A stretch of DNA of 8,930 nt from Asaia bogorensis (lineage in GTDB: Bacteria > Pseudomonadota > Alphaproteobacteria > Acetobacterales > Acetobacteraceae). The notes beneath the pieces are model-generated. The model did no database searches and was not told where the DNA came from. It saw only the letters and a list, made by a program, of their open reading frames with translations. Both the position numbers and the translations under genes were made by a program. Below, piece after piece: positions 1 through 8,445 of the stretch. The stretch spans positions 1-8,930 of the forward strand of contig CAMCHA010000070.1 in assembly GCA_945874515.1 (NCBI GenBank), given 5' to 3'. Every line of letters starts with the position of its first letter. The first letter of the stretch is position 1.

Positions 1-82
1 TGATCAGCGGCACGATTGCCGGATCAACCTTGGAAGGATCAAAGTGATCCCAACCCACCTCATCAATGTGCCAGTGTTTCAT
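1..82 (-). CDS. N-terminal 27 codons of an unidentified protein, cut by window edge
   Basis: An open frame starts at ATG 82-80 and runs off the left edge. The visible residues are MKHWHIDEVGWDHFDPSKVD followed by PAIVPLI. An in-frame TAA lies upstream with no ATG, GTG or TTG between it and this ATG, so the start is fixed if the gene is real. The composition (Trp, His, Asp, Phe, then a DPSKVDP turn) looks protein-like rather than random. From memory it resembles the opening of a ferritin-like domain protein found in alphaproteobacteria, but 27 residues are too few to assign a function. The ribosome binding site is weak (a GGGG tract about 10 bases upstream). It lies downstream of the atp operon on the same strand but behind that operon's terminator, so it probably has its own promoter. 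Confidence 0.6.
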   Translation of the reverse strand, partial: MKHWHIDEVGWDHFDPSKVDPAIVPLI

Positions 83-159
83 GAAGCTGCCCCGAGCGCC
101 TTGCCAAGATGGGTCTTAACGACCCTTTCAGACTATGTTCTTGTGCCAAGATGCGGCAG

Positions 160-188
160 TTTCAAGGCAGGGTGGCTTGAAACCTGCC
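160..188. repeat. Overlapping inverted repeats between the atp terminator and the next gene
   Basis: TTTCAAG (160-166) and CTTGAAA (176-182) form a perfect 7-base inverted repeat with a 9-base centre. A second pair, GGCAGG (166-171) and CCTGCC (183-188), interleaves with it, so the two stems compete. The site sits just past the atp terminator and about 80 bases upstream of the partial gene at 82-1. It could be a protein-binding palindrome or a leader structure for that gene. No good -35/-10 pair was found around it. Confidence 0.35.
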
Positions 189-190
189 CC

Positions 191-225
191 AAAAAGCAAA
201 CGGGCGGACCAAAGGACCGCCCGTT
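191..225 (-). terminator. Intrinsic terminator of the atpHAGDC operon
   Basis: Read on the minus strand, AACGGGCGG and CCGCCCGTT form a perfect 9-bp stem (225-217 with 207-199). The 9-base centre can add two more G-C pairs, leaving a TTT loop. The stem is followed by TGCTTTTT (198-191), a U tract typical of Rho-independent termination. It lies 24 bases past the atpC stop codon, exactly where an operon end is expected. Confidence 0.88.
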
Positions 226-249
226 ACACCTTCAGACTGCAATACGGCT

Positions 250-660
250 TCAGGCGATGGTCGCTGCTTCAACCATCACACGGGCGGAAAGCACCTGTGC
301 CATGGCCGCTTCACGCTTTTCCGGCGTATCATTGGCGGCGGCAGCCAAACTTGCCTCAGCCTCAGCCAGGCGGCGCTCTGCTTCCGATTTGGAGAGGGAG
401 GCAAGCGGCGTTGCTTCATCCGCCAGGATAGTAACGCGGTCCGGCGCCACTTCAGCGAAGCCGCCAGCCACGAAAAGCCGTTCCGTGACCTGCCCGCCTT
501 CATGCACGGCAATCACCCCACCGCGCAGCGCCACGATCATCGGCGCGTGGCCCGCCAGCACGCCCATTTCGCCTTCAGCCGCGGGGATCACCGCCATTTC
601 TACCGCACGGGAAAGCAAAAGCTTCTCCGGCGAGACGAGTTCAAGTTGGAAACTAGCCAT
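250..660 (-). CDS. atpC: F1 ATP synthase epsilon subunit
   Basis: This is the epsilon subunit of the F1 central stalk. It couples gamma rotation to the c-ring, and in many bacteria its C-terminal helices inhibit ATP hydrolysis. The 136-residue length is normal. Residues 1 to about 84 fit the N-terminal beta-sandwich, with the family motif VLAGHAP at 34-40 and MVSPE-like LVSPEKLLL near the start. Residues about 87-109 and 113-133 are Ala/Glu-rich and fit the C-terminal helical hairpin. The start ATG lies 5 bases after the atpD stop codon with only a weak Shine-Dalgarno sequence, so translational coupling to atpD is likely. It is the last gene before the terminator at 191-225. The C-terminal hairpin has few basic residues; whether it is inhibitory cannot be judged from sequence alone. 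Confidence 0.97.
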   Translation of the reverse strand: MASFQLELVSPEKLLLSRAVEMAVIPAAEGEMGVLAGHAPMIVALRGGVIAVHEGGQVTERLFVAGGFAEVAPDRVTILADEATPLASLSKSEAERRLAEAEASLAAAANDTPEKREAAMAQVLSARVMVEAATIA

Positions 661-665
661 GATGA

Positions 666-2108
<1,443 letters not shown>

Positions 2109-2981
2109 TTAAAGCGCTTCAGCGCCGGAGATGATTTCAATCAGTTCTCGGGTGATGTTGGCTTGACGTGTCCGGTTGTAGTTCAGCGTAAGCTTATTGA
2201 TCATGTCGCCCGCATTGCGCGTGGCGTTATCCATTGCAGTCATCTGGCTACCATAGAAGCCGGCGGCATTATCCAGTAGCGCGCGATAAATCTGGATACC
2301 CAGATTTTGCGGCAACAACCGCGCCAGAATCTCTTCTTCCGTCGGTTCAAACTCGTAAAGCGCGCCGCTATCGGCCTTAACTTCAGGCAGCGGCGTCGGA
2401 ATAAGCTGCTGACCTACTGGGGTTTGGCTGATCACATTCTTGAAGCGGTTATAGATCAGCGTGCACACATCGAATGCGCCGGCATCCAGCATTTCGCTGA
2501 TCTTGGCGCTGACCTCAGACGCATCTTCATAGCCGATGCGCTTCTTATTGGCGAAGCTGAATTCCATCACGAAACGGCTGGCGAAGTCGCGCTTCAGATA
2601 AACAGCACCCTTACGACCAACAGTGACGATCTTCACCGTCTTGCCTTCCGCTTCCAGCGCGCGCACCTGGGCGCGGGCGAAGCGACCGACATTGGTGTTG
2701 AAGCCACCGCAAAGACCGCGCTCGGCCGTCACCACCACCAGCAGATGCACCTTATCGGTGCCCGTGCCAACCAGAAGCTTCGGCGCATCCGGCGAACCGG
2801 CGACCGAGGCACCCAGCGAGGCCAGCATCCGCTCCATGCGATCAGCATAGGGGCGGGCAGCCTCGGCTTGGCTTTGCGCACGGCGCAGCTTGGCGGCAGC
2901 CACCATCTTCATCGCCTGGGTGATCTTGCGCGTGGACTTCACGCTATTGATCCGCAGACGCAGACTTTTCAGGCTGGGCAT
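2109..2981 (-). CDS. atpG: F1 ATP synthase gamma subunit (central rotor shaft)
   Basis: Gamma is the asymmetric coiled-coil shaft that turns inside the alpha3-beta3 ring and carries torque from the c-ring to the catalytic sites. The 290-residue protein has the conserved N-terminal helix with [20 protein letters not shown] and [14 protein letters not shown] (3-36). It also has the Rossmann-like central region containing [11 protein letters not shown] (85-95), and the C-terminal helix ending in [15 protein letters not shown] (276-290), which packs against the N-terminal helix. GGGAGAG at 2994-2988 is a good ribosome binding site 6 bases from the ATG. The gap to the atpA stop is 25 bases, the longest inside the operon. 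The length and both terminal helices are intact. Confidence 0.98.
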   Translation of the reverse strand: MPSLKSLRLRINSVKSTRKITQAMKMVAAAKLRRAQSQAEAARPYADRMERMLASLGASVAGSPDAPKLLVGTGTDKVHLLVVVTAERGLCGGFNTNVGRFARAQVRALEAEGKTVKIVTVGRKGAVYLKRDFASRFVMEFSFANKKRIGYEDASEVSAKISEMLDAGAFDVCTLIYNRFKNVISQTPVGQQLIPTPLPEVKADSGALYEFEPTEEEILARLLPQNLGIQIYRALLDNAAGFYGSQMTAMDNATRNAGDMINKLTLNYNRTRQANITRELIEIISGAEAL

Positions 2982-3006
2982 TGGTTACTCTCCCGCAGGC
3001 CCGGGC

Positions 3007-4539
3007 TCAGGCGAAAGACTTGGTGAAACTGTCGAGGAAGGCAATAAGCTTCGCTTCCGTATCCTTCTTGATCTCACGATCATTGCGGATGCTGGCAACG
3101 ATATCCGGAGCGGTCGCCTTCAAGTCACCAAGCAGGCGGCTTTCAAACTCACCCACCTTATTCAACGGCAGACGATCCAGATAACCACGCGTACCGGCAA
3201 AAATCGCGATCACCTGATCCTCAACCGCGACCGGCTTGAACTGTGGCTGTTTCAGCAGCTCGGTCAAACGCGCACCTCGCGCGAGCAAAGCCTGGGTGGA
3301 GGCATCCAGATCCGAGGAGAACTGAGCGAAGGCCGCCATTTCGCGGTACTGCGCCAGTTCCAGCTTGATCTTGCCGGCCACCTGCTTCATCGCCTTGATC
3401 TGCGCGGCCGACCCAACGCGGGAGACCGAAAGACCAACGTTCACGGCGGGGCGGATGCCCTTGAAGAACAATTCGGTTTCCAGGAAGATCTGGCCATCCG
3501 TGATCGAAATCACGTTCGTCGGAATATAGGCCGAAACGTCACCCGCCTGGGTTTCAATGACCGGCAGCGCCGTCAGCGAACCATTGCCGGCATCATCGCC
3601 CATCTTCGCCGCACGCTCCAACAGGCGCGAATGCAGGTAGAAGACGTCACCCGGATAGGCTTCGCGGCCCGGCGGACGGCGCAGCAGCAGCGACATCTGA
3701 CGATAGGCAACCGCCTGCTTCGAAAGGTCATCATAGAAAATGACGGCATGCATGCCATTGTCGCGGAAGTATTCACCCATCGTGCAGCCCGTATAGGGTG
3801 CAAGGAACTGCATCGGCGCCGGATCGGAAGCGGTGGCAGCGACAATGATGGAATATTGCAGCGCGCCCTGTTCTTCCAGCGTCTTCACCAATTGCGCGAC
3901 AGTGGAACGCTTCTGACCGATGGCGACATAGATGCAATAAAGCTTCGTCGATTCATCATCACCGGCGTTGATGGTCTTCTGGTTGATGATGGTGTCCACA
4001 ATAACGGCGGTCTTGCCGGTCTGACGGTCACCGATGATCAATTCGCGCTGACCACGGCCAATCGGGATCAGGGCATCAATGGCCTTAATGCCGGTCTGCA
4101 TCGGCTCATGCACCGATTTGCGCGGAATAATGCCAGGCGCCTTCACCTCGGCGCGCATGCGCACCACGTCAGTGAGCGGACCCTTGCCATCAATTGGGTT
4201 GCCCAGGCCATCCACAACGCGACCCAGCAAGCCCTTGCCCACGGGCACGTCCACGATGGACCCGGTGCGGCTGACCGTATCGCCTTCCTTAACCGTAAGG
4301 TCGGAGCCGAAGATCACGACGCCGACATTGTCGGTTTCAAGGTTCAGCGCCATGCCCTTCACGCCGGAGGCTGGAAAATCCACCAGCTCACCCGCCATGA
4401 CATTCTGCAGCCCATAAACGCGGGCGATGCCATCGCCGACGCTCAGCACAGTGCCGACTTCAGCGACATTCGCTTCAGCGTCAAAGCCAGCGATCTGCTG
4501 CTTGAGGATTTCCGAAATTTCAGCCGGACGGATTTCCAT
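3007..4539 (-). CDS. atpA: F1 ATP synthase alpha subunit (regulatory nucleotide-binding)
   Basis: Alpha alternates with beta in the F1 hexamer, binds nucleotide at non-catalytic sites and supplies the arginine finger to the catalytic site. The 510-residue protein has the N-terminal segment that contacts delta ([16 protein letters not shown]), the crown beta-barrel (about 25-95), and the alpha-type Walker A loop GDRQTGKT (170-177). It also carries [12 protein letters not shown] (265-276) as the Walker B region, and [17 protein letters not shown] (364-380), which contains the arginine finger R374. The ATG is 2 bases after the atpH stop codon. The ribosome binding site AAGGGGG (4556-4550) lies inside the end of atpH, so the two genes are probably translationally coupled. 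Confidence 0.99.
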   Translation of the reverse strand: MEIRPAEISEILKQQIAGFDAEANVAEVGTVLSVGDGIARVYGLQNVMAGELVDFPASGVKGMALNLETDNVGVVIFGSDLTVKEGDTVSRTGSIVDVPVGKGLLGRVVDGLGNPIDGKGPLTDVVRMRAEVKAPGIIPRKSVHEPMQTGIKAIDALIPIGRGQRELIIGDRQTGKTAVIVDTIINQKTINAGDDESTKLYCIYVAIGQKRSTVAQLVKTLEEQGALQYSIIVAATASDPAPMQFLAPYTGCTMGEYFRDNGMHAVIFYDDLSKQAVAYRQMSLLLRRPPGREAYPGDVFYLHSRLLERAAKMGDDAGNGSLTALPVIETQAGDVSAYIPTNVISITDGQIFLETELFFKGIRPAVNVGLSVSRVGSAAQIKAMKQVAGKIKLELAQYREMAAFAQFSSDLDASTQALLARGARLTELLKQPQFKPVAVEDQVIAIFAGTRGYLDRLPLNKVGEFESRLLGDLKATAPDIVASIRNDREIKKDTEAKLIAFLDSFTKSFA

Positions 4540-4541
4540 GG

Positions 4542-5147
4542 TCAGGCAGCCCCCTTCATCACGTATTGCAGGCGTTGCAGCTTGGATTTGATTGAATTGT
4601 CATATAAGCGGGAACCGATCCGCACGATCAGGCCGCCCAGGATGGATTTGTCAATCGTCTCAGAAAGACGAACATTCGAATAACCGGCTTCCGTCAGACG
4701 CGCCGCAATCTGGGCGCGCTGCGTGTCGGTTAGCGCATGGGCCGTGGTGACTTCCGCCATCTGCTGGCCGCGGCGGGCTGCGATCAGCGCGCCAAATGCA
4801 CGTGCCACCGCAGGCAGCGCCGCCAAACGACGATTGGCGATCATGACGCCCACCAGATTGCGCACCTCACCATCAATACCGACGCTATCCAGGATTTTGA
4901 ACATCCGGTCCCGTTGGATGGCGGCATTGAAGCGCGGGTCAGCGATGAAGCCATGCACGTCGGCATTGTCGCGGCAAAGGGCGAAAAGCGCTTCCAATTC
5001 CGCGCCAATCCGGTCAGCGGCGCCGGGTTCGGCGCCACGCCGGTCATCGGCAAGGTCAAGAAGCGCCTTGGCATAACGCCCGGCTGCGCCCACGGCGCTG
5101 GGCGCCGATGGTGAAGCCTTTTCAATGGTCTGGTCTGTGGCAGCCAC
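4542..5147 (-). CDS. atpH: F1 ATP synthase delta subunit (peripheral stalk)
   Basis: Delta sits on top of the alpha3-beta3 ring and anchors the peripheral stalk b subunits to F1. I chose the GTG at 5147-5145, giving 201 residues. Homology-like sequence begins at [14 protein letters not shown] (20-33), and the GTG has GGGAAAG or AGGA upstream. The helical N-terminal domain (about 20-125) is followed by the C-terminal signature [20 protein letters not shown] (171-190). Earlier in-frame ATGs at 5222 and 5276 would add 25 or 43 residues (201 becomes 226 or 244). Their upstream sequence shows poor ribosome binding sites, and the added residues look non-conserved. Alphaproteobacterial delta is usually about 180-200 residues, which favours the GTG. 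It is the first gene of the operon. Confidence 0.93.
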   Translation of the reverse strand: MAATDQTIEKASPSAPSAVGAAGRYAKALLDLADDRRGAEPGAADRIGAELEALFALCRDNADVHGFIADPRFNAAIQRDRMFKILDSVGIDGEVRNLVGVMIANRRLAALPAVARAFGALIAARRGQQMAEVTTAHALTDTQRAQIAARLTEAGYSNVRLSETIDKSILGGLIVRIGSRLYDNSIKSKLQRLQYVMKGAA

Positions 5148-5245
5148 GGGCTTTCCCGGTCCTGTTTCTTGCGCGAAAATGATATGCCGGGCGATCTCCC
5201 GACGCGGAGCGGGCGTTACCATAGGGTTTACCGCACCGCAACCGA

Positions 5246-5266
5246 GCCCGCGGCATTTTTGCGGGC
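5246..5266. repeat. GC-rich hairpin in the atpH / binding-protein divergent region
   Basis: GCCCGC (5246-5251) and GCGGGC (5261-5266) form a 6-bp stem with a 9-base loop containing TTTTT (AAAAA on the minus strand). It lies about 100 bases upstream of the preferred atpH start and about 120 upstream of the binding-protein gene. No U tract follows the stem in either direction, so it is not a terminator. It may be a leader hairpin of the atp mRNA. In the 239 bases between the two genes I found no convincing -10/-35 pair for the atp operon. Confidence 0.25.
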
Positions 5267-5386
5267 GCTTTCGCATGAATTGCGCAAATTCTGCCGGCCC
5301 CGCCCCGCTTGACAGCGCTTTGCCGCCAATCGCAGGCTTTGCCCATAAGCGGCGCCATGCCCGAAAAAGAAGGAAACGTCTTGCTC

Positions 5387-6364
5387 ATGACACCCGAATT
5401 CAGCCGGCGCGCCGGTCTTTTGGCCGGGGCGGCCGCCGCCCTCATGCCGCTGCGCCCCGCGCATGCTGCCTTTCCGGAACGCGCCGTGACGCTTTCTGTC
5501 AGTTTCCCGCCTGGCGGTGCCACCGATATCCTGGCCCGCATTCTGGCCCCGCCGCTCAGCGAGGCGTTGGGCCGGCCAGTTGTGATCGAGAATCGCGGCG
5601 GCGCCGGGGCCAATATCGGCATTGGCTATGTCGCCCGCGCGGCGGGGGATGGCTACACGCTGCTGGTCACGTCCAGCGCCTTCGTGGTGAACCCCAGCCT
5701 TTACAGCAACCCGCCCTATGATCCCTTCCGGGATTTCGCGCCCATCAGCACGCTTGGCGCTTCCCCCAATGTGCTTGCGGTGCGCCCCAATCGCGGCATT
5801 GCCTCACTTCAGGATCTGATCGCTCAGGCCAAGGCCAGCCCGGATAAGTTCAATTACGCAAGCCCCGGGATCGGCACCACGCCGCATCTGGCGGGCGAAT
5901 TGCTGAAACTGCGCGCCGGGTTTGAAATGCAGCACGTGCCCTTCAGCGGCGCTGGCCCCGCGACGCAAGCCGCACTGGCCGGCACCACCCAGGTGATCAG
6001 CGCGGCGCAAGGTTCGGTCATGGCGCAACTGCGCGCAGGCGAATTGCGCGCCATTGTGCAAACTGGCGCGACGCGCGCGGCCGATCTGCCCGATGTGCCC
6101 ACCCAGGAAGAATTGGGCATCAAGGATGCGAATTCCGAAACCTTCCTGGCCCTTTTCGCCCCGGCTGCGACTCCGGCGCCAATCCAGGAATTTTTGGCGC
6201 GGGAGGTGGTGAAGGTGCTGCAACGCCCGGATGTGCAGGAACGCTACCGCCAAGCCGGCGCCCCGGTGGTGGGCGGCGGGCCTGAGGAACTCCGCGCCCG
6301 CGTCGCGCGTGAAGTGCCGATCTGGCGGGAAGTGATCCAGGTTTCGAAGATAAGCGTCCAATAA
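5387..6364 (+). CDS. Bug/TctC-family periplasmic solute-binding protein
   Basis: This is a substrate-binding protein of the tripartite tricarboxylate transporter (TTT) family, which captures carboxylates or other small organic acids in the periplasm. The 325-residue form has a cleavable signal at 1-27: twin arginines (SRRAGLL, 6-12), a hydrophobic Ala/Leu stretch and an AHA-AF cleavage site, so Tat export is possible. The family landmarks follow: FPERAVTLSVSFPPGGATD (29-47), whose PPGG turn and D47 shape the ligand pocket, and VIENRGGAGANIG (66-78). The ribosome binding site AAGGA (5370-5374) also permits a TTG start at 5381; ATG 5357 or TTG 5309 would lengthen the N-terminus and spoil the signal peptide. 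No TctA or TctB membrane gene is near, and such orphans are common in this family. The ligand is unknown. Confidence 0.93.
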   Translation: MTPEFSRRAGLLAGAAAALMPLRPAHAAFPERAVTLSVSFPPGGATDILARILAPPLSEALGRPVVIENRGGAGANIGIGYVARAAGDGYTLLVTSSAFVVNPSLYSNPPYDPFRDFAPISTLGASPNVLAVRPNRGIASLQDLIAQAKASPDKFNYASPGIGTTPHLAGELLKLRAGFEMQHVPFSGAGPATQAALAGTTQVISAAQGSVMAQLRAGELRAIVQTGATRAADLPDVPTQEELGIKDANSETFLALFAPAATPAPIQEFLAREVVKVLQRPDVQERYRQAGAPVVGGGPEELRARVAREVPIWREVIQVSKISVQ

Positions 6365-6366
6365 AA

Positions 6367-7053
6367 TCAGGGTTTTGCTGGAATAGGTGGGGCAGGTTCA
6401 GCCGGCGCCGGGGCGGAAAGCCCGGCGCAGAGAAAGGGCAGAATCTGTTCCACCGCCATGTCGAAATTGCCCGAATCGCAAACGCCGCCGGACATCATTT
6501 CAAGCCGACCAGACCGCAGCAGGGTGTAGCGATAGGCCCCCATCATGAAATAGAGCCGCCAATACAAAACCTCTGGCGGTAAATGCGGCAGCACGGGGCG
6601 GAAGGCTTCCACATAAGCCAGCGTGGTGTCGTCATAGACCGTGCTCAACACTTCCCGAGATATATCATCGGGTTCCGTATTTAGCCTGGCATGCATGCGC
6701 ATGGTCGCACGGCCTTCGGGGGTTTTGCCGTTGAGCATGAAGGGCGAGACGAAGGCGCGCACCAGTACATCCAGCGGCACGCGGCCATCGGGCCAGGTGG
6801 CCTTGGCGCCTTCCAAAGCCCGGCGCCGCGCCGCGGTGACCTGTTCCGCCCCGCGCATATAGGCGGCGCGAAACAAATCCCGCTTGGACCCGAAGTAGTA
6901 ATGCAGCTGCGCCAGATTGACCCCGGCGGCGAGCGCAATGGCGCGGGTAGAGGCGCCCGTGTAGCCATGATCGGCAAACAGCATCTGCGCCACATCCAGG
7001 ATGCGGTTGCGGACACTGGCCGAAGGGTCAATCGGGGCAAGCAGGCTGGTCAT
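6367..7053 (-). CDS. TetR/AcrR-family transcriptional regulator (PsrA-like C-terminus)
   Basis: This is a DNA-binding repressor of 228 residues. The N-terminal TetR domain spans about 16-62, with the helix-turn-helix in TRAIALAAGVNLAQLHYYFG (36-55) followed by SKRDLF, a textbook signature. The C-terminal ligand and dimer domain (about 80-212) contains RATMRMHARL and a VLPHLPPEVLYWRLYFMMGA segment. These resemble the PsrA-type C-terminal domain, whose known members sense acyl-CoA or fatty acids; the ligand here is unknown. The tail (214-228) is an Ala/Pro-rich extension of no known role. GGAG at 7060-7057 lies only 3 bases from the ATG. The gene is divergent from the flavoprotein gene, with operator-like palindromes between, and converges with the binding-protein gene. 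Control of itself and the divergent operon is inferred from position. Confidence 0.94.
   Translation of the reverse strand: MTSLLAPIDPSASVRNRILDVAQMLFADHGYTGASTRAIALAAGVNLAQLHYYFGSKRDLFRAAYMRGAEQVTAARRRALEGAKATWPDGRVPLDVLVRAFVSPFMLNGKTPEGRATMRMHARLNTEPDDISREVLSTVYDDTTLAYVEAFRPVLPHLPPEVLYWRLYFMMGAYRYTLLRSGRLEMMSGGVCDSGNFDMAVEQILPFLCAGLSAPAPAEPAPPIPAKP
6405..6428. repeat. Strong GC hairpin just past the convergent stop codons
   Basis: GCGCCGGG (6405-6412) and CCCGGCGC (6421-6428) form a perfect 8-bp stem with an 8-base loop. It lies about 40 bases downstream of the binding-protein stop and inside the 3' end of the TetR coding sequence. No U tract follows it. It may stabilise the 3' end of the binding-protein transcript, or may only reflect the Ala/Pro codons of the TetR tail. 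Confidence 0.3.
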
Positions 7054-7065
7054 GGACTCCAGGCT

Positions 7066-7081
7066 TTGGTCAGGTGACCAA
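7066..7081. promoter_or_regulatory. Perfect palindromic operator next to the TetR gene
   Basis: TTGGTCA, a GG centre and TGACCAA form a perfect 7-2-7 inverted repeat. It begins 12 bases upstream of the TetR start codon, so binding there would block transcription or early elongation of the regulator gene. Palindromes of this size beside a divergently placed TetR gene are typical autoregulatory operators. The assignment to this regulator is inferred from position and symmetry. Confidence 0.6.
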
Positions 7082-7088
7082 TCCGGTC

Positions 7089-7116
7089 AATCTAGGCCGA
7101 TTCTCGGCAGGGGCAA
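7089..7116 (-). promoter_or_regulatory. Possible promoter of the TetR gene
   Basis: On the minus strand TTGCCC (7116-7111) and TAGATT (7094-7089) are separated by 16 bases and match the sigma-70 consensus at 4 of 6 positions each. The expected transcription start would fall at the edge of the palindrome at 7066-7081, which fits autorepression. The match alone is weak. Confidence 0.3.
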
Positions 7117-7131
7117 CCGAAAACAGGTAAA

Positions 7132-7160
7132 TTGACGAAAATCAGCCATCGCGGTATTTG
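7132..7160 (+). promoter_or_regulatory. Possible promoter of the flavoprotein-VOC operon
   Basis: TTGACG (7132-7137, 5 of 6 to the -35 consensus) is followed after 17 bases by TATTTG (7155-7160, TAT conserved). This would start transcription near 7167, about 75 bases before the ATG at 7243. The second operator-like site (7158-7173) overlaps the -10 and the start point, as expected for a repressible promoter. Confidence 0.4.
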
Positions 7161-7173
7161 GTCAGACGACTGA
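7158..7173. promoter_or_regulatory. Degenerate second copy of the TetR operator
   Basis: TTGGTCA, a GA centre and CGACTGA repeat the layout of the perfect palindrome at 7066-7081. The first arm is identical and the second arm matches at 4 of 7 positions, with the same 2-base centre. It covers the -10 element and likely start point of the plus-strand promoter. The two sites are 92 bases apart centre to centre. Confidence 0.4.
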
Positions 7174-7242
7174 TTTGCAAAGGGCCGGCCGCGCGCATCG
7201 TTCAGATGAGTGGCGAAGGTCCCATAAACGGGAGGAAGCCTC

Positions 7243-8445
7243 ATGAGCGCAGCGCAGGAAATCACTCAATCCCGACATTTTGGCGGCGAAACCCCGCTGG
7301 AGCGTGCCAGGCGCATCGCGCCCATCATCGCAGCTTCGTCGAACCAAATCGAACGCGACCGCGCTTTGCCGAGGGAATTGCTGGATGCGCTGCACGGCGC
7401 CGCGCTGTTCCGCACGCTGCTGCCGCAGGCCTTCCGCGGTGAGGAAGTGCCGCTGCATGATTTCGTGCAGATGCAGATCGTAATCGCAGCCGCTGATGCC
7501 AGCACCGCCTGGTGCGTCGGGCAGGCTTCCGGCTGTTCCATGGCGGCGGCCTATCTGAAGCCCGAAATTGCCTATGAAATCTGGGGCGCTGATCCGCGCG
7601 CCGTGCTCGCCTGGGGCATGGGGCCGCAATCCCGCGCCGTTGTGGTGGATGGTGGCTATCTGGTGACCGGCAAATGGCATTTCGCCAGCGGCAGCCGGCA
7701 CTGCACTTGGCTTGGCGGCCATTGCAAGGTGGTGGAACGCGATGGGTCCTTGCGCGCCGATGCGGAAGGTAACCTGATTGACCGCACCATGCTGTTCAAG
7801 CGCGAGGTGCCAAAGATCACCGATAATTGGCGCGTGATGGGCCTGCGCGGCACCGGCAGCGACACTTATGAGGTGACGGATCTTTTCGTGCCGGATGATT
7901 ACACGGTGCAGCGTGATTTGCCGATCAATCGCCAAACCGCAGGCACCCTTTATCATTTCACCAGCACGCATGCCTATGCGGCCGGCTTTGCCGGCGTGGC
8001 GCTTGGCATTTGCCGCGGGACGCTTGATGCCTTCATCAAACTGGCGTCTGACAAAACCCCGGCTGCCTCCACACGCCCAATGCGCGACAGCCATGTCATT
8101 CAAAGCTTGGTGGCGCGTTCCGAAGCGCGCTGGCGTTCTGCGCGCAGCCTGCTTTTGGAGACGCTGCGCGACTGCTGGCACCGTGCGGAAGCCGGTCTTG
8201 AAATGACGAATGAGGAGCGGGTTTCGATCCGCCTTGCTTCCACCTTCGCGATCCAGACATCCCGTGAAGTGGTAGAAACCGTCTATCAGGAAGCCGGCTC
8301 CACGGCGATTTTCGAAGACAATCCCTTTGAGCGGCGCTTCCGCGACATTCATGCGGTCAGCCAGCAGGTGCAGGGCCGCAGCGCGCATTTTGAAGCGGTG
8401 GGCCAGCATCTGCTGGGCCAGACGCCGCCTGCGCGCTTTTTGTAA
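7243..8445 (+). CDS. Acyl-CoA dehydrogenase-fold flavoprotein, probable group D flavin monooxygenase oxygenase component
   Basis: This 400-residue flavoprotein has the acyl-CoA dehydrogenase fold: a helical N-terminal domain (about 15-115), a beta domain (about 120-230) and a C-terminal four-helix domain (about 240-395). Motifs WHFASGSRHCTW (145-156) and NWRVMGLRGTGSDTYEV (195-211) resemble oxygenase components such as HpaB/C2 and HsaA, which hydroxylate phenols using reduced flavin and oxygen. The C-terminus reads RRFRDIHAVSQQVQG (364-378) and lacks the YEGT-type stretch that carries the catalytic glutamate in many true acyl-CoA dehydrogenases. A monooxygenase is therefore more likely than a dehydrogenase, though the substrate is unknown. 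Such enzymes need a separate flavin reductase, which is not in the window. GGAGGA (7231-7236) lies 6 bases from the ATG. Regulation by the divergent TetR gene is likely. Confidence 0.88.
   Translation: MSAAQEITQSRHFGGETPLERARRIAPIIAASSNQIERDRALPRELLDALHGAALFRTLLPQAFRGEEVPLHDFVQMQIVIAAADASTAWCVGQASGCSMAAAYLKPEIAYEIWGADPRAVLAWGMGPQSRAVVVDGGYLVTGKWHFASGSRHCTWLGGHCKVVERDGSLRADAEGNLIDRTMLFKREVPKITDNWRVMGLRGTGSDTYEVTDLFVPDDYTVQRDLPINRQTAGTLYHFTSTHAYAAGFAGVALGICRGTLDAFIKLASDKTPAASTRPMRDSHVIQSLVARSEARWRSARSLLLETLRDCWHRAEAGLEMTNEERVSIRLASTFAIQTSREVVETVYQEAGSTAIFEDNPFERRFRDIHAVSQQVQGRSAHFEAVGQHLLGQTPPARFL

Noticed and set aside
111..128. GGGTC/GACCC hairpin followed by TTT as a plus-strand terminator
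   Set aside because: The stem is only 5 bp, the T run is three bases, and no plus-strand gene ends upstream of it.
103..153. Direct repeat GCCAAGATG at 103-111 and 145-153
   Set aside because: Two 9-base copies 42 bases apart with no further copies or symmetry are compatible with chance, and no function could be tied to them.
160..188. H-type pseudoknot formed by the two interleaved inverted repeats
   Set aside because: Both crossing loops would have zero length, which is sterically implausible. The stems are better viewed as alternatives.
2890..4683. 597-codon plus-strand open frame opposite atpA and the start of atpG
   Set aside because: It is antisense to atpA, whose motifs are unmistakable. 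Its translation is rich in Arg, His and Gln with no recognisable domain. Long antisense frames are expected in GC-rich DNA.
5309..5337. TTGACA at 5309-5314 as the -35 box of the binding-protein gene
   Set aside because: The -35 match is perfect, but no acceptable -10 hexamer lies 16 to 19 bases downstream (the 17-base position reads GCAGGC). It is therefore not reported as a promoter.
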